Notes: generated from the sequence alone by a model not told the origin. Counted from the first letter of the stretch, positions 17,544 through 26,622 are shown. The stretch is DNA of 64,000 bases from Fimbriimonas sp. (GCA_031292555.1 JARLGV010000101.1:1-64000), one strand, 5' to 3'. Numbers and translations: made by a program.

Positions 17544-19073
17544 CTAGAGCTTCTCAATGCGATCGGCCAAGTACGATGTGCTAACGCCTGGCACTAGAGG
17601 AACTAGCTCGATGCGGCCACCGTTCTGTTCGATGATTTCGTGCCCGACAACTGTCTCACGCGTATAATCGCCACCCTTGAACAGAACGTCCGGTAACAGA
17701 GCCTCCAGAAGTTGAAGTGGGGTGTCCTCCTCGAAGACGACCACTGCATCGACGGCCTCGAGGGCTGACAAAACCGTCACCCGCTTGTCCTCCGACATCA
17801 GTGGGCGAGATTCACCCTTCAGACGTCGAACCGAAGCGTCCGAGTTGATGGCCACGATCAACCTATCCACCCTCGACGTGGCGTCTTCGAGCATGGTGAC
17901 GTGCCCGGCGTGAAGCAGATCGAAGCATCCGTTAGTGAAACCCACGACAAGGCCCTGGCTCTTCCAAAGCCCGACGACTGTCTTCAGATCCTCAACCTCG
18001 TACCGCTTTCTCCCGCGTTCGCCCCGGCTGTGGTTCTGGATTGCAAGGAGCAATTCGTCGCGCTGAATCGGTCGCGAGCCGACGTGACTGATCACCTCTG
18101 CGGCGGCGAGAGTGGCCAATACGAGCGAGTCGTTTCGGTCCAGCCCCGCCGAGAGAGCCGCAACCATCGTTGCCATGACGGTATCCCCCGCTCCAGAAAC
18201 GTCAAAGACTTCTCGTGCCATCGTCGGCACCCGATGTACTCCATCGTCTGAGATGAGGGCCATGCCCTGGGCACCGAGGGTTAGAGCCACGAACTCGAGT
18301 CCCAGGTGACAGCGCAACTGCTGAGCGGCTTCCACAGCGTCGTGATGAGGCCAGTCAAGTGCCTTCGCCAGTTCCATCATCTCTGATCGGTTTGGTTTGA
18401 TGCACGTGACCCCCCGGTACTTCTCGTAGTTCTTGCCTTTAGGGTCCACGAACGTCGGAGTTCCTTCTGACGCGAAGAATTCGATAAGCTTCTGACACGC
18501 ATAGGGGGTGAGCACACCTTTTGCGTAATCCGAAAGGATGACCGCGTTGGGCTTCCGTTGCCTGGCAACCGAAATGATGGATGAAACAAGTTCGTCTGCT
18601 TGCAGGTCAGTAATCGGAGACGCGTCCTCCTCGTCTAGACGAAGCAGTTGTCGGTCGGAGGCTAGGACTCGGGTCTTTACGATTGTTCCTCTCGGAATGC
18701 TAAGTTGCAGTGCCGAGGTCGATATGCCTATATCGGCGCATTTGGTTTTGAGTTCGCGTGCTGCTTCATCGTCTCCGACGATTCCTGCCAACTCGACATG
18801 AATGTGAAGCGCCGCCAAGTTTGCCGCGACATTTGCCGCTCCCCCAAGCGTACTGAAGCGTCTGTTGAGCTTCACGACCTGAACTGGCGCCTCCGGCGAA
18901 ATCCGATCGCAGTCGCCGACGAGGTAGCGATCGAGCATGATGTCGCCGATCACGAATACGCTCAGCTTGGGGAACTCACGCATGAGAGCGAGCTTTGCGG
19001 GCATGCCCTCATGCTTCATTCGAAGTGGTAGGTGGGCAGCGGCATTCTGCTGTTCGTTTACTGGCGATGACAT
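17544..19073 (-). CDS. hldE: Bifunctional heptose 7-phosphate kinase / heptose 1-phosphate adenylyltransferase
   Basis: 509 aa from MSSPVNEQ, slightly longer than E. coli HldE (477). N-terminal PfkB-type kinase: GDIMLDRY (43-50), GGAANVA (77-83) and the GAGDTV signature with catalytic Asp (294-299). C-terminal nucleotidyltransferase: FTNGCFDLLHAGH with the HxGH motif (388-391). It phosphorylates D-glycero-D-manno-heptose 7-phosphate at C1 and later adenylates heptose 1-phosphate. About 35 extra residues precede the kinase fold, so a start at an internal Met (residue 19 or 24) is also possible. First gene of the hldE-hldD-GT9 operon and divergent from gmhA. Confidence 0.94.
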   Translation of the reverse strand: MSSPVNEQQNAAAHLPLRMKHEGMPAKLALMREFPKLSVFVIGDIMLDRYLVGDCDRISPEAPVQVVKLNRRFSTLGGAANVAANLAALHIHVELAGIVGDDEAARELKTKCADIGISTSALQLSIPRGTIVKTRVLASDRQLLRLDEEDASPITDLQADELVSSIISVARQRKPNAVILSDYAKGVLTPYACQKLIEFFASEGTPTFVDPKGKNYEKYRGVTCIKPNRSEMMELAKALDWPHHDAVEAAQQLRCHLGLEFVALTLGAQGMALISDDGVHRVPTMAREVFDVSGAGDTVMATMVAALSAGLDRNDSLVLATLAAAEVISHVGSRPIQRDELLLAIQNHSRGERGRKRYEVEDLKTVVGLWKSQGLVVGFTNGCFDLLHAGHVTMLEDATSRVDRLIVAINSDASVRRLKGESRPLMSEDKRVTVLSALEAVDAVVVFEEDTPLQLLEALLPDVLFKGGDYTRETVVGHEIIEQNGGRIELVPLVPGVSTSYLADRIEKL

Positions 19074-19441
19074 CGGTTCGCTAAGGCACGTCCTATAGGG
19101 TTTTGTTCGGATGGTGTACGCCAAGCCATCAAGGCTGATCAGCCCGTGCCGCCTGACTGTCGAAGCCCACCACATCCTACATCGGACCGAGGCGACCGCG
19201 GATGGGGCGGCTAAACGTCAACCCCATGATCGTACCTTGGAGCCGGCGGTAAGTGTCCAGACGGAGACTGCACCTTTCCGGTCTGGAGCATAGCGCAACG
19301 GAAGTCAAGATGGGCAGATGGTGGGCCAAGGGCCCATGAGATTTTGAACACGTAAGACAAAGGTCCTTATCGAAAGGCCTCGTCGCAAGCGTCTCAGTCC
19401 AGCGGGTGTCTGGCAAGGAGGGGTCGGGTATACAGATCCCC
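19074..19441. other. Divergent hldE/gmhA intergenic region with stem-loops
   Basis: Roughly 370 bases that should contain both promoters. It holds two inverted repeats in series: atgggg/ccccat (19202-19207 with 19222-19227) and tccagac/gtctgga (19256-19262 with 19281-19287). A TGGGCC-aag-GGCCCA repeat lies at 19322-19336. A TATACA -10-like hexamer (19429-19434) ends 7 bases before the gmhA ATG, and TATAGG occurs 17 bases before the hldE start on the minus strand. No coding frame is convincing. Confidence 0.55.
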
Positions 19442-20020
19442 ATGTCGAGTGCCCTTATACGCTCGTCGCTTCAAGAAGCGTCGAGATGTCTTGCTATTGT
19501 GCTTGCCGATGAAGCGCTACAAGCCACACTGTCTAGCCTTACGAGCAGGCTCGTCGATACCTTCAACGCCGGCGGCAAGGTACTGGCAGGAGGGAATGGC
19601 GGGAGCATGGCAGATGCCATGCATTTTGCTGAGGAATGGACCGGGCGATTCAAGAAGGACCGAAAGCCGTTTCCGGCTCTTGCAATGTCCGACCCGACGC
19701 ATTGGACCTGTGTTGGTAACGACTATGGGTTCGAGTATGGATTCAGCAGAATGGTCGAAGCGTTTGCCAAGCCAGGCGACGTCGTCCTACTTCTGTCAAC
19801 ATCGGGCAACTCGAAGAACTTGCTATTGGCAGCCGAGTCTGCGCGAGCCGCAGGTGCTCATGTGGTCGGGTTTCTCGGGCGTGGCGGCGGATCGCTCGCG
19901 CCGCTTTGCGATACGGTATTCATGGCGCCCGGCGAAACATCCGACCGGATCCAAGAGATACACATGATGTGCCTGCACATCCTTATCGAAGCAACTGAAG
20001 TCGAACTAGGCGTTGCCTAG
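19442..20020 (+). CDS. gmhA: Sedoheptulose 7-phosphate isomerase
   Basis: 192 aa SIS-domain protein of usual length. Visible are GGNGGSMADAMHFAEEWTGR (50-69, with zinc or catalytic His61 and Glu65), the phosphate-binding STSGNS (119-124) and QEIHMMCLHILIE (171-183) with the second catalytic His. It converts sedoheptulose 7-phosphate to D-glycero-D-manno-heptose 7-phosphate, the entry step of the heptose pathway completed by hldE, gmhB and hldD in this window. ATG at 19442 is chosen. The nearest purine-rich site (aaggag, 19415-19420) is too far, and a TATACA hexamer ends 7 bases before the ATG, so the message may be leaderless. Its stop is interlocked with that of the convergent ligase gene. 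Confidence 0.93.
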   Translation: MSSALIRSSLQEASRCLAIVLADEALQATLSSLTSRLVDTFNAGGKVLAGGNGGSMADAMHFAEEWTGRFKKDRKPFPALAMSDPTHWTCVGNDYGFEYGFSRMVEAFAKPGDVVLLLSTSGNSKNLLLAAESARAAGAHVVGFLGRGGGSLAPLCDTVFMAPGETSDRIQEIHMMCLHILIEATEVELGVA

Positions 20021-21369
20021 CCAGGATCCTCGCCCATCGGAGTTTCAGTAGGTAATTCGGGTGCGTCGGTTGTCCGATTTACAGCAGCGAAGGGAACGGT
20101 CGACACGATTGCAAGCGATCCCATGACGAGCAAGTTGAACGTCGAGTTCCCTTCAAAGTCGAACGACATTCCCGCGGCAAGCAATGCCACCAAGTTATAC
20201 CAATGCAGCGATGTTTTGGCCTGTTTGCGCGTTTGCCAGAGTATGTAGAAGAAGGCCGTATAGAAGAGAATGAATCCAAGGAAGCCCCGTTCGTAAAGGA
20301 CAGTCAGGGTCGAATTGTCGATCGTATCCTGTCCTGTTCGGAACTCCTGTCCGACTTCGGTCGAGGAACCAGGGCCGGCGCCCAGAACCACCTCTTTAGG
20401 ACCCCACGTGTCGAGGATCTTGCTGATGGCAAGCTTCGATGCCTCTTGGCGGGTTGCGACGTTTTCGCTTCCTTCCGATCCAGCGCTGCTTCCGATACCA
20501 ATTCGGCTTGCCCAGACCATGACGATCGGATCGTCTAGGAGTTTGTCAGCGGCGCCGGAGAGAAAGACCCCCGTAGCAAGCACGCATAGCGCGCCCAAAC
20601 AGATCCAGAACTTTCTGGTGTAAATCACCGCGAGGCCAATAACGAACACGATGATCCCTAGCGCAATCGTTCTGGAGACCGTGATGGCGGCCCCAGCAGC
20701 CAGAATCGCAAGGAAAACCACTCGAAGGATTGGCGACTTGACATTGAAGACATAAGGAATGCAGACCATCATGAGGGTCGCCATCAAGATTGGGTTGCCC
20801 TGGGTGCCGATTCCACGAACGATATCGAATCCGGTGATCGCCTCACCGTTCGACTTCATGCTCTCATCGATGAACTTCTGATAGAGCGGAATCCGGAACC
20901 CCCCGATCGTGTCGAGCACCCCAATGAAGGCCGCAAGCGAGCAGCAGAATAGGGTGGTTCGAATCAACCAGTTCAGTCCGTACCGCTCGATCATGTAGAC
21001 CAGGATTACGTAGTTCAGGCCAAAGACGCAGAAATAGAGGATCGCCCATTGCATTGCACGCATGGGGAATTCCGTGTCAAACGACGCAACGAAAAGCAGC
21101 AGAGTGCATGCGCCCTGCAATCGGACATACCGTAGCTTGAGGTACTTCCAAATTGAGTTCTTGGACGTATACGAAAGGTAGAACCAGAGCGCCATAGTGG
21201 CGCATACAGATGGCGCGAGCGGCTTTCCAGCAAAGGGGATACCAGGCACGCCACGGTCAAGCGGCAGCAAGGTGTAGACGAAAATCAGCAGCGAAACCGC
21301 GGTGACTTCGGCATTGAACCTTGGAATCCGGAGCGTAAGACTCGGAGTCCGCGCGACTCCGACACTCAC
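20017..21369 (-). CDS. O-antigen ligase / polymerase-like membrane protein (Wzy/WaaL type)
   Basis: 450 aa with about ten predicted membrane helices and a large periplasmic loop that carries GAGPGSSTEVGQEF, then DNSTLTVLYERGFLGFILF. This is the Wzy_C arrangement found in O-antigen ligases and polymerases. Start placed at GTG 21369, because AAAGGAG lies about 10 bases upstream and the GTG overlaps the stop of the GT2 gene by one base (TAGTG). A longer frame to 21426 would overlap that gene by 58 bases. It may polymerise repeat units flipped by the Wzx-like protein, or ligate the chain to lipid A core; the sequence does not decide. Confidence 0.85.
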   Translation of the reverse strand: MSVGVARTPSLTLRIPRFNAEVTAVSLLIFVYTLLPLDRGVPGIPFAGKPLAPSVCATMALWFYLSYTSKNSIWKYLKLRYVRLQGACTLLLFVASFDTEFPMRAMQWAILYFCVFGLNYVILVYMIERYGLNWLIRTTLFCCSLAAFIGVLDTIGGFRIPLYQKFIDESMKSNGEAITGFDIVRGIGTQGNPILMATLMMVCIPYVFNVKSPILRVVFLAILAAGAAITVSRTIALGIIVFVIGLAVIYTRKFWICLGALCVLATGVFLSGAADKLLDDPIVMVWASRIGIGSSAGSEGSENVATRQEASKLAISKILDTWGPKEVVLGAGPGSSTEVGQEFRTGQDTIDNSTLTVLYERGFLGFILFYTAFFYILWQTRKQAKTSLHWYNLVALLAAGMSFDFEGNSTFNLLVMGSLAIVSTVPFAAVNRTTDAPELPTETPMGEDPG

Positions 21370-22235
21370 TATCGCGTATCTCCTTTCGCCTGTGTGTCTC
21401 TGGCGCGGTCGGATGGTGAGATCCACTCGCCGTTTTTGCGCCGGTAGCCTCTCGCAAAGGCACTGCCAATTCGCCAGAATCGTTCGATCGAGAGCCAGAA
21501 TTTCACGATGGCTCGCAAGAAGTTGTTTCGTTGGTAAAGGTCGCGATATCGAATTCGCTCCGCTTCTCGCGCTTCGTGAACCTTCGGATCGACATCCGCC
21601 CGTGTGGTTGTCTGTTCCGGATGTCTTCGCCAGTCGGCAATGATACGGTCCACCATTGAGAACTTCAAGCCGGCCCCCATCATTCGAAGCGTCCAGTCGC
21701 CGTCTCCGGTGAATTTCAGCGCTTCATTGAAATAGAGATCGTGCTGACGTAAGGAAGTAGTTCTTACGATCAGCGAACAGTGCCAAACGAAGAAATGGTA
21801 CGGGAGGACCCACAGCGGGTATTTGTGGCGGCGCTGCATTGCGTATGGGTAGCCGTCCGGGTCAATGAACCGAGTAGCTCCATGCACGACATCGGCCTTG
21901 GGATGGGTCTCGGCATGATGGACCAAGGCCTCGATGGCCGTGTTGTCGTAGTATCGGTCATCGTGCGAGATGGTGGTCACCCAATCGCCCTTGGCTTCAC
22001 GAAAACCTTCGTTCAGCGTTGCGTACTGGCCCTTATTGGCGCGCGTCCACCAGCGCAAATGCGGATATTTCTTCAGGATCTCAACAGTTTTGCCGCCGTC
22101 CGTCGATCCGTCGTCGATGATGATGTGTTCGATGTTGGGATAGGTCTGGTCGCGGACGCTCACGATCAGTTCCTCAATAAAGTTGGAGCCGTTGTAAACG
22201 GGTGTGACAATGGAAACCAACGGACGCTGCGTCAT
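21369..22235 (-). CDS. Glycosyltransferase family 2
   Basis: 288 aa. The N-terminal GT-A domain begins VSIVTPVYNGSNFIEELI (7-24), with the IIIDDGSTDGG loop and a DxD-like ISHDD metal site near residue 90. HDLYFNEALKFTGDGDW follows as the acceptor-side ED-type region. Such inverting transferases add sugars to lipid-linked intermediates. The C-terminal 60 residues are basic and could bind the membrane surface. A GGGGGA ribosome site lies 6 bases before the ATG. It is directly upstream of the ligase-like gene and shares a base with it. Donor unknown. Confidence 0.87.
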   Translation of the reverse strand: MTQRPLVSIVTPVYNGSNFIEELIVSVRDQTYPNIEHIIIDDGSTDGGKTVEILKKYPHLRWWTRANKGQYATLNEGFREAKGDWVTTISHDDRYYDNTAIEALVHHAETHPKADVVHGATRFIDPDGYPYAMQRRHKYPLWVLPYHFFVWHCSLIVRTTSLRQHDLYFNEALKFTGDGDWTLRMMGAGLKFSMVDRIIADWRRHPEQTTTRADVDPKVHEAREAERIRYRDLYQRNNFLRAIVKFWLSIERFWRIGSAFARGYRRKNGEWISPSDRARDTQAKGDTR

Positions 22236-22596
22236 TCAAAGTCCCCCAAATCGATACCGGCCCACGCATTCGGTGAGAATTCGCACCATAGCCACTTGTT
22301 CAAGGGGCGAATGTCCAGAGTTGCATGCGACAACGAAGACGTCTCGTCCCGGCGATTCCTTTCGCCATCCGATGGTATGGAATTCGAACGCGATTCCTGC
22401 CACGCGATGGGGAGCTTCTGTCGAGTTCTCAATTGGCTCATATCCCAAACGCGATCCGCTTGAACCAACCACTAACGGAGGCCGTGCGCGACAGCATAAT
22501 ACCCAACGGGCGGTCCGACCCAAACGTTCCCTTAGGCTCTAGTAACGGTCAATTGAGTCGACAGCCCCAATGGCGGACCGACTCCGTTGTCGGCAA
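22236..22596 (-). other. Intergenic stretch before the GT2 gene; possible relic frame and promoter
   Basis: About 360 bases on the coding strand between the DUF4091 stop and the GT2 start. A promoter candidate is annotated at 22496-22524. Two overlapping frames read into the GT2 start. One (from 22523) stops directly against its ATG, and the other (from 22468) overlaps it as ATGA. The first contains a plausible stretch (VFVVACNSGHSPLEQVA), but neither resembles a family I know. A decayed or very small gene is possible. Confidence 0.35.
22496..22524 (-). promoter_or_regulatory. Sigma-70-like promoter candidate for GT2-ligase
   Basis: Reading the minus strand, TTTGGG (22524-22519) and TATTAT (22501-22496) are separated by exactly 17 bases. 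The -10 is strong and the -35 weak. Transcription would start near 22489 and run into the GT2 and ligase-like genes. Confidence 0.35.
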
Positions 22597-24921
22597 TCAG
22601 TGTTTACGAAGTTTCTCCAGAAGTGCTACCGCTCGGGTTCGGATCGAATCCGCCGAGTCCTGATCCACTCCCTCCTTCCACGGAATCGGCCCCGAACGCC
22701 GTTGACTCAAGAGACTTGCATCCGAGATCACCGCGTTTGCCTCACGTTCGTCCGGCGTGCCTTTGGCGGCTCTAGCCAATTCCCGGAATATCTGGCTTTC
22801 CCACATACCGTCGCGCAATGCCTCCCATTGCAGACTGGTCGTCATCGGGTCACCAAGGAAAAGGGGAGAGAAACCGGTTTGGAAGGCGCCTTGCTCTTTC
22901 CACGAACTTGGTGCCGCTCCAATGTCGGTAAACGACCAATACTGGATGCCGCGAACGTTATCGGCATAAGCCATCCAAGGAACCAGTCGATAGTAGTCTG
23001 TCGGGTCCAGGTCTTTGGGGCTCGGGCGTGTGGCATAGTACCAATACTCCTTGCCGGCGGAAAGGCGCCGATACTGATTCGTCAGGCCGGAGTCGGGAAG
23101 AATTGTCGACTCCTCGAAGCAGACGACATCTACGTCGGAGAAGACCTTCTGAACCCGTTCGGGACCCAGGTCCTTGAACAGCGGATCTTCGAACACCAGC
23201 ACAGAATTCGTTGCGGACTTGATGGCCTCCGCCCAGGTATCGATCAACTCGGCTTGGCGAACCGTCTTGGGTTCATCGACCAGCAGAACGAGTACCCGGC
23301 AGCCGGGATCAATCGAATGAAGGTGCTCACCGATTGCCTTCATCCAGGCGCCGAACCGAATTCCAAAATCGGGCGTGCCGATCTGAGCGCCGGCAAACGT
23401 GTCCCGGTAGCCAATCGCCAGGATGCGGTTTCTCATTCCGGGCGTGGAACTGACCCATCGATCGACTTTTCCGAAGTCCAGCCCAGTAAGAGCGTTTCCA
23501 GAGAACTGCTCGGCTTTGGGCATCGGCAGGATTCGGGCTTGAGCGCAGACCGTGTCGATGGGGAAATCTTTCACCAAGTCACGGTAGGCAGGCTCCTCGG
23601 CTTGACTGATCCCGCCAAAGCCGAATCCGTCCATATAGTCCCAACCTGCCAGCGACAATTCGGGTTTTGAAAGCTGAACAGCAGATACGTCTATGTCCAG
23701 AGGTATGTTTCCAACCGCCACCGAACCCGCTTGTAGCGTCAGATCAAGGTGAGTGTGGCCAGGCGTCAACTTGGCTCCATCGACTTGGACCCAGATCCTG
23801 TCGGTGGTTCCTGGCCTTACATTCAGCGTCACAGGACCACCGTTGGGTTTGCTGTAGGGTAGGGCAGAAGCGACCAGTTTGCCTCCGTAGGTCATCGTCC
23901 ATGGGCATTGGGCGATGCGCAGATAGTCCGGAAGCGAAGGTGAGCCGTTCACAAGGACCTGGACTGGCGTCGGCGAATCGACGCTATTCGAGATCAAGAA
24001 AGCATCGCCCCGCTGTTCTCCAACGAACGTATCGACAACCAGTTTGGGAGCGGCTTCGTTAGAACTTGGGAACTCGTGGATATCAAGCGGAGCGAATCGG
24101 TTCTTCTTCCAAAGGCGCATTCCTCGCAATCCGTGCGCCTTGGCAATTCTCACCCAGGTCGCCGGAATTTCCGATCGCTTCGTCGGCATCTGGATCCCCA
24201 GCGCACCTGCCCTGGATTTTGCCTCTGCGGTATCTCGAGCCTGAAAGTCGGCCTTTCCGGCTGTGTCGAGCACTTCTTGAAGGTCTTTCTTCAAATCGGT
24301 AATCGCCGGAACAATCGGCTGCCCGGTGGAGCCCGTCGAATAGACCTCGAGTTCGTCGGAAAAGAAACCGGTTACTGGAACGATCCCGAGTCTGACGAAG
24401 CGGCACGTCTTTCCAACCGCTGTCAGCTTGTATACAAATCTCTGATAGGGTGGAAGGGTATCAACCGGTTCTGGAAGGCTAAGAATCCCCAGCCGGTCCC
24501 AGGTCGTTCCGTCGTTGCTCCCATATGCCGCGATGGCTCGGGGCAGCCTGACTTTGCCGGCGGCCCCCGCACCGGAGGATATATCGATAGAGTCGATCGC
24601 CTGAGGGGTCCCAAGATCCAGCGTGATGTAAATAGGCGAGACGTCTGCCCATCCTACGGCTGACTTGTCCAGCCACATCGTGCCAGTTGTGATCTTGCCG
24701 TCCGTCAACTGGGTTGGGTCGTCTGGATCGGTCGTCAAGTTGTAGTTAGGCTTCGGCGAGTATTCCAGAGTTTTGCCCAGGGCGATATTATTGCCTTGGA
24801 GTCCGGGTAATTCGGGGACCCGAGGTCCGCAGGCGATTGCCGCCCCGATCGAGACCGAAATGGCAAAGGCAACGAAAGACCGCTTGGTGATGTGTCGGAG
24901 GATGGTTAGGCAGGCGCGCAT
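22597..24921 (-). CDS. Lipoprotein with discoidin-like domain and DUF4091 (glycoside hydrolase-like)
   Basis: 774 aa. The signal peptide ends in a lipobox (IGAAIAC, Cys31), so it should be lipid-anchored. Residues about 45-195 form an F5/8 type C-like jelly-roll carbohydrate-binding domain (ITLDLGTPQAIDSIDIS, then YGSNDGTTWDRLG, FVRLGI). The remainder matches the DUF4091 type of putative glycoside hydrolases, with LVLLVDEP and later YWYYATRPSPKDLDPTDYYR and YWSFTDIG. It lies among glycosyltransferase genes, 100 bases after a GT4 gene and upstream of GT2, so trimming or editing the same surface polymer is a reasonable guess. Enzymatic activity is not established from sequence. Confidence 0.8.
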   Translation of the reverse strand: MRACLTILRHITKRSFVAFAISVSIGAAIACGPRVPELPGLQGNNIALGKTLEYSPKPNYNLTTDPDDPTQLTDGKITTGTMWLDKSAVGWADVSPIYITLDLGTPQAIDSIDISSGAGAAGKVRLPRAIAAYGSNDGTTWDRLGILSLPEPVDTLPPYQRFVYKLTAVGKTCRFVRLGIVPVTGFFSDELEVYSTGSTGQPIVPAITDLKKDLQEVLDTAGKADFQARDTAEAKSRAGALGIQMPTKRSEIPATWVRIAKAHGLRGMRLWKKNRFAPLDIHEFPSSNEAAPKLVVDTFVGEQRGDAFLISNSVDSPTPVQVLVNGSPSLPDYLRIAQCPWTMTYGGKLVASALPYSKPNGGPVTLNVRPGTTDRIWVQVDGAKLTPGHTHLDLTLQAGSVAVGNIPLDIDVSAVQLSKPELSLAGWDYMDGFGFGGISQAEEPAYRDLVKDFPIDTVCAQARILPMPKAEQFSGNALTGLDFGKVDRWVSSTPGMRNRILAIGYRDTFAGAQIGTPDFGIRFGAWMKAIGEHLHSIDPGCRVLVLLVDEPKTVRQAELIDTWAEAIKSATNSVLVFEDPLFKDLGPERVQKVFSDVDVVCFEESTILPDSGLTNQYRRLSAGKEYWYYATRPSPKDLDPTDYYRLVPWMAYADNVRGIQYWSFTDIGAAPSSWKEQGAFQTGFSPLFLGDPMTTSLQWEALRDGMWESQIFRELARAAKGTPDEREANAVISDASLLSQRRSGPIPWKEGVDQDSADSIRTRAVALLEKLRKH

Positions 24922-25021
24922 CGCTATTCAGGACGACGCCATTTTCCTTTAAGTTCCTAGCGCACTTGCTTGGAGCCAACCTTTGGCAACTCTGGACTGA
25001 GATATCAGGCTCTGCCGTCTT

Positions 25022-26242
25022 TCAGCTCTTGTGGGTCGCTCGAACGAGCATCTTCTCGAATTCGGCGCAAAGTACTGTACGGCTATATCGATCCACCGCC
25101 GCCTCTCTTCCGCGTTGACCCATAAGGAGCAGTTCCTCCTTTGGCATGGCATAGAATTGCCGAATGGCGTCTGCCATCGCTTTGGGATCCTCAGGCGGAA
25201 CCGAAATACCTGCTTGGGATTCCGCAACTAGGTCGGCGGTATCGCCTTCGACTGCGTTCAGAGTCGGTTTGCCGACCGCGAAGTGGCTCACAACCTTGGA
25301 TGGAACGGTAATGAAGAAAAGCGGGTCCTTTTTCAGGTGAGCAATAAGTACGTCCGAAAGCGCATAGAGGTCAGGCATCTCGTTGCTTTGCAACAGCCCT
25401 AGGAATTTGACATTCGGAAGCGTCATTTCAACGGCCTTGGCGCGTATATTCTCCTCGTCAACCCCTCCTCCCGCAAAGACTATCTGAACCTCCGGCAAGT
25501 CGCGAAGAAGATCGGCTGCGTAGAGGACCGTTTCGAGCCCCTGTGCGAGGCCGATCGTTCCTGCATACACAACGTTGAATTTCCCGTCCAATCCGAGCTC
25601 CTTGGCTTTAACTGGATTGGGCGCCACTGGTCGGTAGTAATCGGTGTCGATCCAGTCGAAGATTACGTCGATCTTCTCTGACGGAACGCCTTTTTCAATG
25701 AGATTACGCTTGCATCCAGGGGACCCGACGCGTATGCGCGCTGCCTTCTTGTATGTCCAATTGCATAAGGAATTCAGCGTATTGAGGATGGATTTGTTGT
25801 TCATCATCCCGGTGGCCGTAAGGGTCTCGGGCCACATGTCGAGGACATCCAACGTGAACTTGGTTCGCCAGAAAAGACCCAAAATGTAAGCACTCACGCA
25901 CAGGGTCGGCAACTGAATGATGTGGATGAGATTGGGCCTTCGTAATAGCCACGGCCCGAGGAAAAGGAATGAAACGGCAAGCGTCGATAGATTTAGGATC
26001 CTCCTGATCTTGCTGCGGCTGTGGTCGGGATAGATCGGGAGGCGTAGTACGTCGATTCCTTCGATGACCTCTCGTTGGAACAGCTTTACTTTATATCCGG
26101 GATAAATCGTGCCGGATGGCCAGTTTGGATAGCCGGTGACAACCTGGACCTGATGGCCACGGCTTTGTAGCTCTTGGGCCATTTCCAAGAACATTCGGCG
26201 CGGTTCCGGTAGAAAGTTTTGAGTGAGGATGATGACTTTCAT
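25022..26242 (-). CDS. Glycosyltransferase family 4 (WbuB-like)
   Basis: 406 aa GT-B. The start MKVIILTQNFLPEPRRM leads into a Gly-rich N-terminal fold and a membrane-facing hydrophobic stretch (LAVSFLFLGPWLLRR, about 90-104) as in WbuB relatives. The C-terminal domain has FNVVYAGTIGLAQGLETVL and the VPSKVVSHFAVGKPTLNAV region that replaces the usual EX7E segment in this subfamily. These enzymes transfer sugars, often N-acetyl-fucosamine, to lipid-linked intermediates. ATG 26242 is preferred over a TTG three codons earlier; neither has a strong ribosome site. It heads a leftward block with DUF4091, GT2 and ligase genes. Confidence 0.85.
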   Translation of the reverse strand: MKVIILTQNFLPEPRRMFLEMAQELQSRGHQVQVVTGYPNWPSGTIYPGYKVKLFQREVIEGIDVLRLPIYPDHSRSKIRRILNLSTLAVSFLFLGPWLLRRPNLIHIIQLPTLCVSAYILGLFWRTKFTLDVLDMWPETLTATGMMNNKSILNTLNSLCNWTYKKAARIRVGSPGCKRNLIEKGVPSEKIDVIFDWIDTDYYRPVAPNPVKAKELGLDGKFNVVYAGTIGLAQGLETVLYAADLLRDLPEVQIVFAGGGVDEENIRAKAVEMTLPNVKFLGLLQSNEMPDLYALSDVLIAHLKKDPLFFITVPSKVVSHFAVGKPTLNAVEGDTADLVAESQAGISVPPEDPKAMADAIRQFYAMPKEELLLMGQRGREAAVDRYSRTVLCAEFEKMLVRATHKS

Positions 26243-26622
26243 CGTTTCCAATCGAGCTAGCCGAAGGTCGTAAGCCTGGCAGGGAACTCAGCGCGAGATT
26301 TTACCAGAGCCCCCCGGCGATCGAAGGAGTCCGGGACCGATGGCGGCAAGGGACCTCAATCAACTAGCAATAGGTTTGCATAGAATGTGCCGAATAGTGG
26401 ATCTCAATTGTGGGCCACTTTCGCACCCTCATTGAGAATCGCGAAAACCCGACTTAGCATGTCTAGGGAGTAGGTCCCGTTTGCTTCAATTCGAGGAAAC
26501 ACAGTGTATACTCCCGAATGCGGTACCGCAAAACGGTTAAGCAGACATTTTTCACTGAACACCTATATTGGGCTTCGCGCCTTGAATTGGATGGCAGTGC
26601 TTTTTTATTTAGAGGGGGAACA
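26243..26622. other. Divergent intergenic region and long leader of the membrane-SDR gene
   Basis: This 380-base region separates the leftward GT4 from the rightward SDR operon. It holds a TATACT hexamer at 26507-26512, a perfect palindrome at 26519-26530 and a T-run (26601-26606) just before the SDR ribosome site. An ATG at 26518 opens a frame into the SDR gene but adds 35 residues with no family similarity. No independent gene is seen. Confidence 0.5.
26507..26530 (+). promoter_or_regulatory. -10 element with adjoining 12-bp palindrome
   Basis: TATACT (26507-26512) is followed at the expected start-site position by the perfect palindrome TGCGGTACCGCA (26519-26530). TTCAAT 16 bases upstream is a poor -35. 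A repressor binding over the transcription start of the membrane-SDR/lhgO/gmhB/galE operon would explain the arrangement. Downstream, cactg (26553-26557) can pair with cagtg (26595-26599) just before six T, a weak attenuator-like feature. Confidence 0.35.

Noticed and set aside
22232-22523. Two overlapping frames before the GT2 gene that end at its ATG
   Set aside because: They abut the GT2 start neatly, but neither has a recognisable domain or ribosome site, so I list the stretch as intergenic and not as a gene.
26518-26622. N-terminal extension of the membrane SDR from ATG 26518
   Set aside because: AGAGGGGG directly before ATG 26623 is a far better start, and the extra residues overlap the promoter-proximal palindrome.
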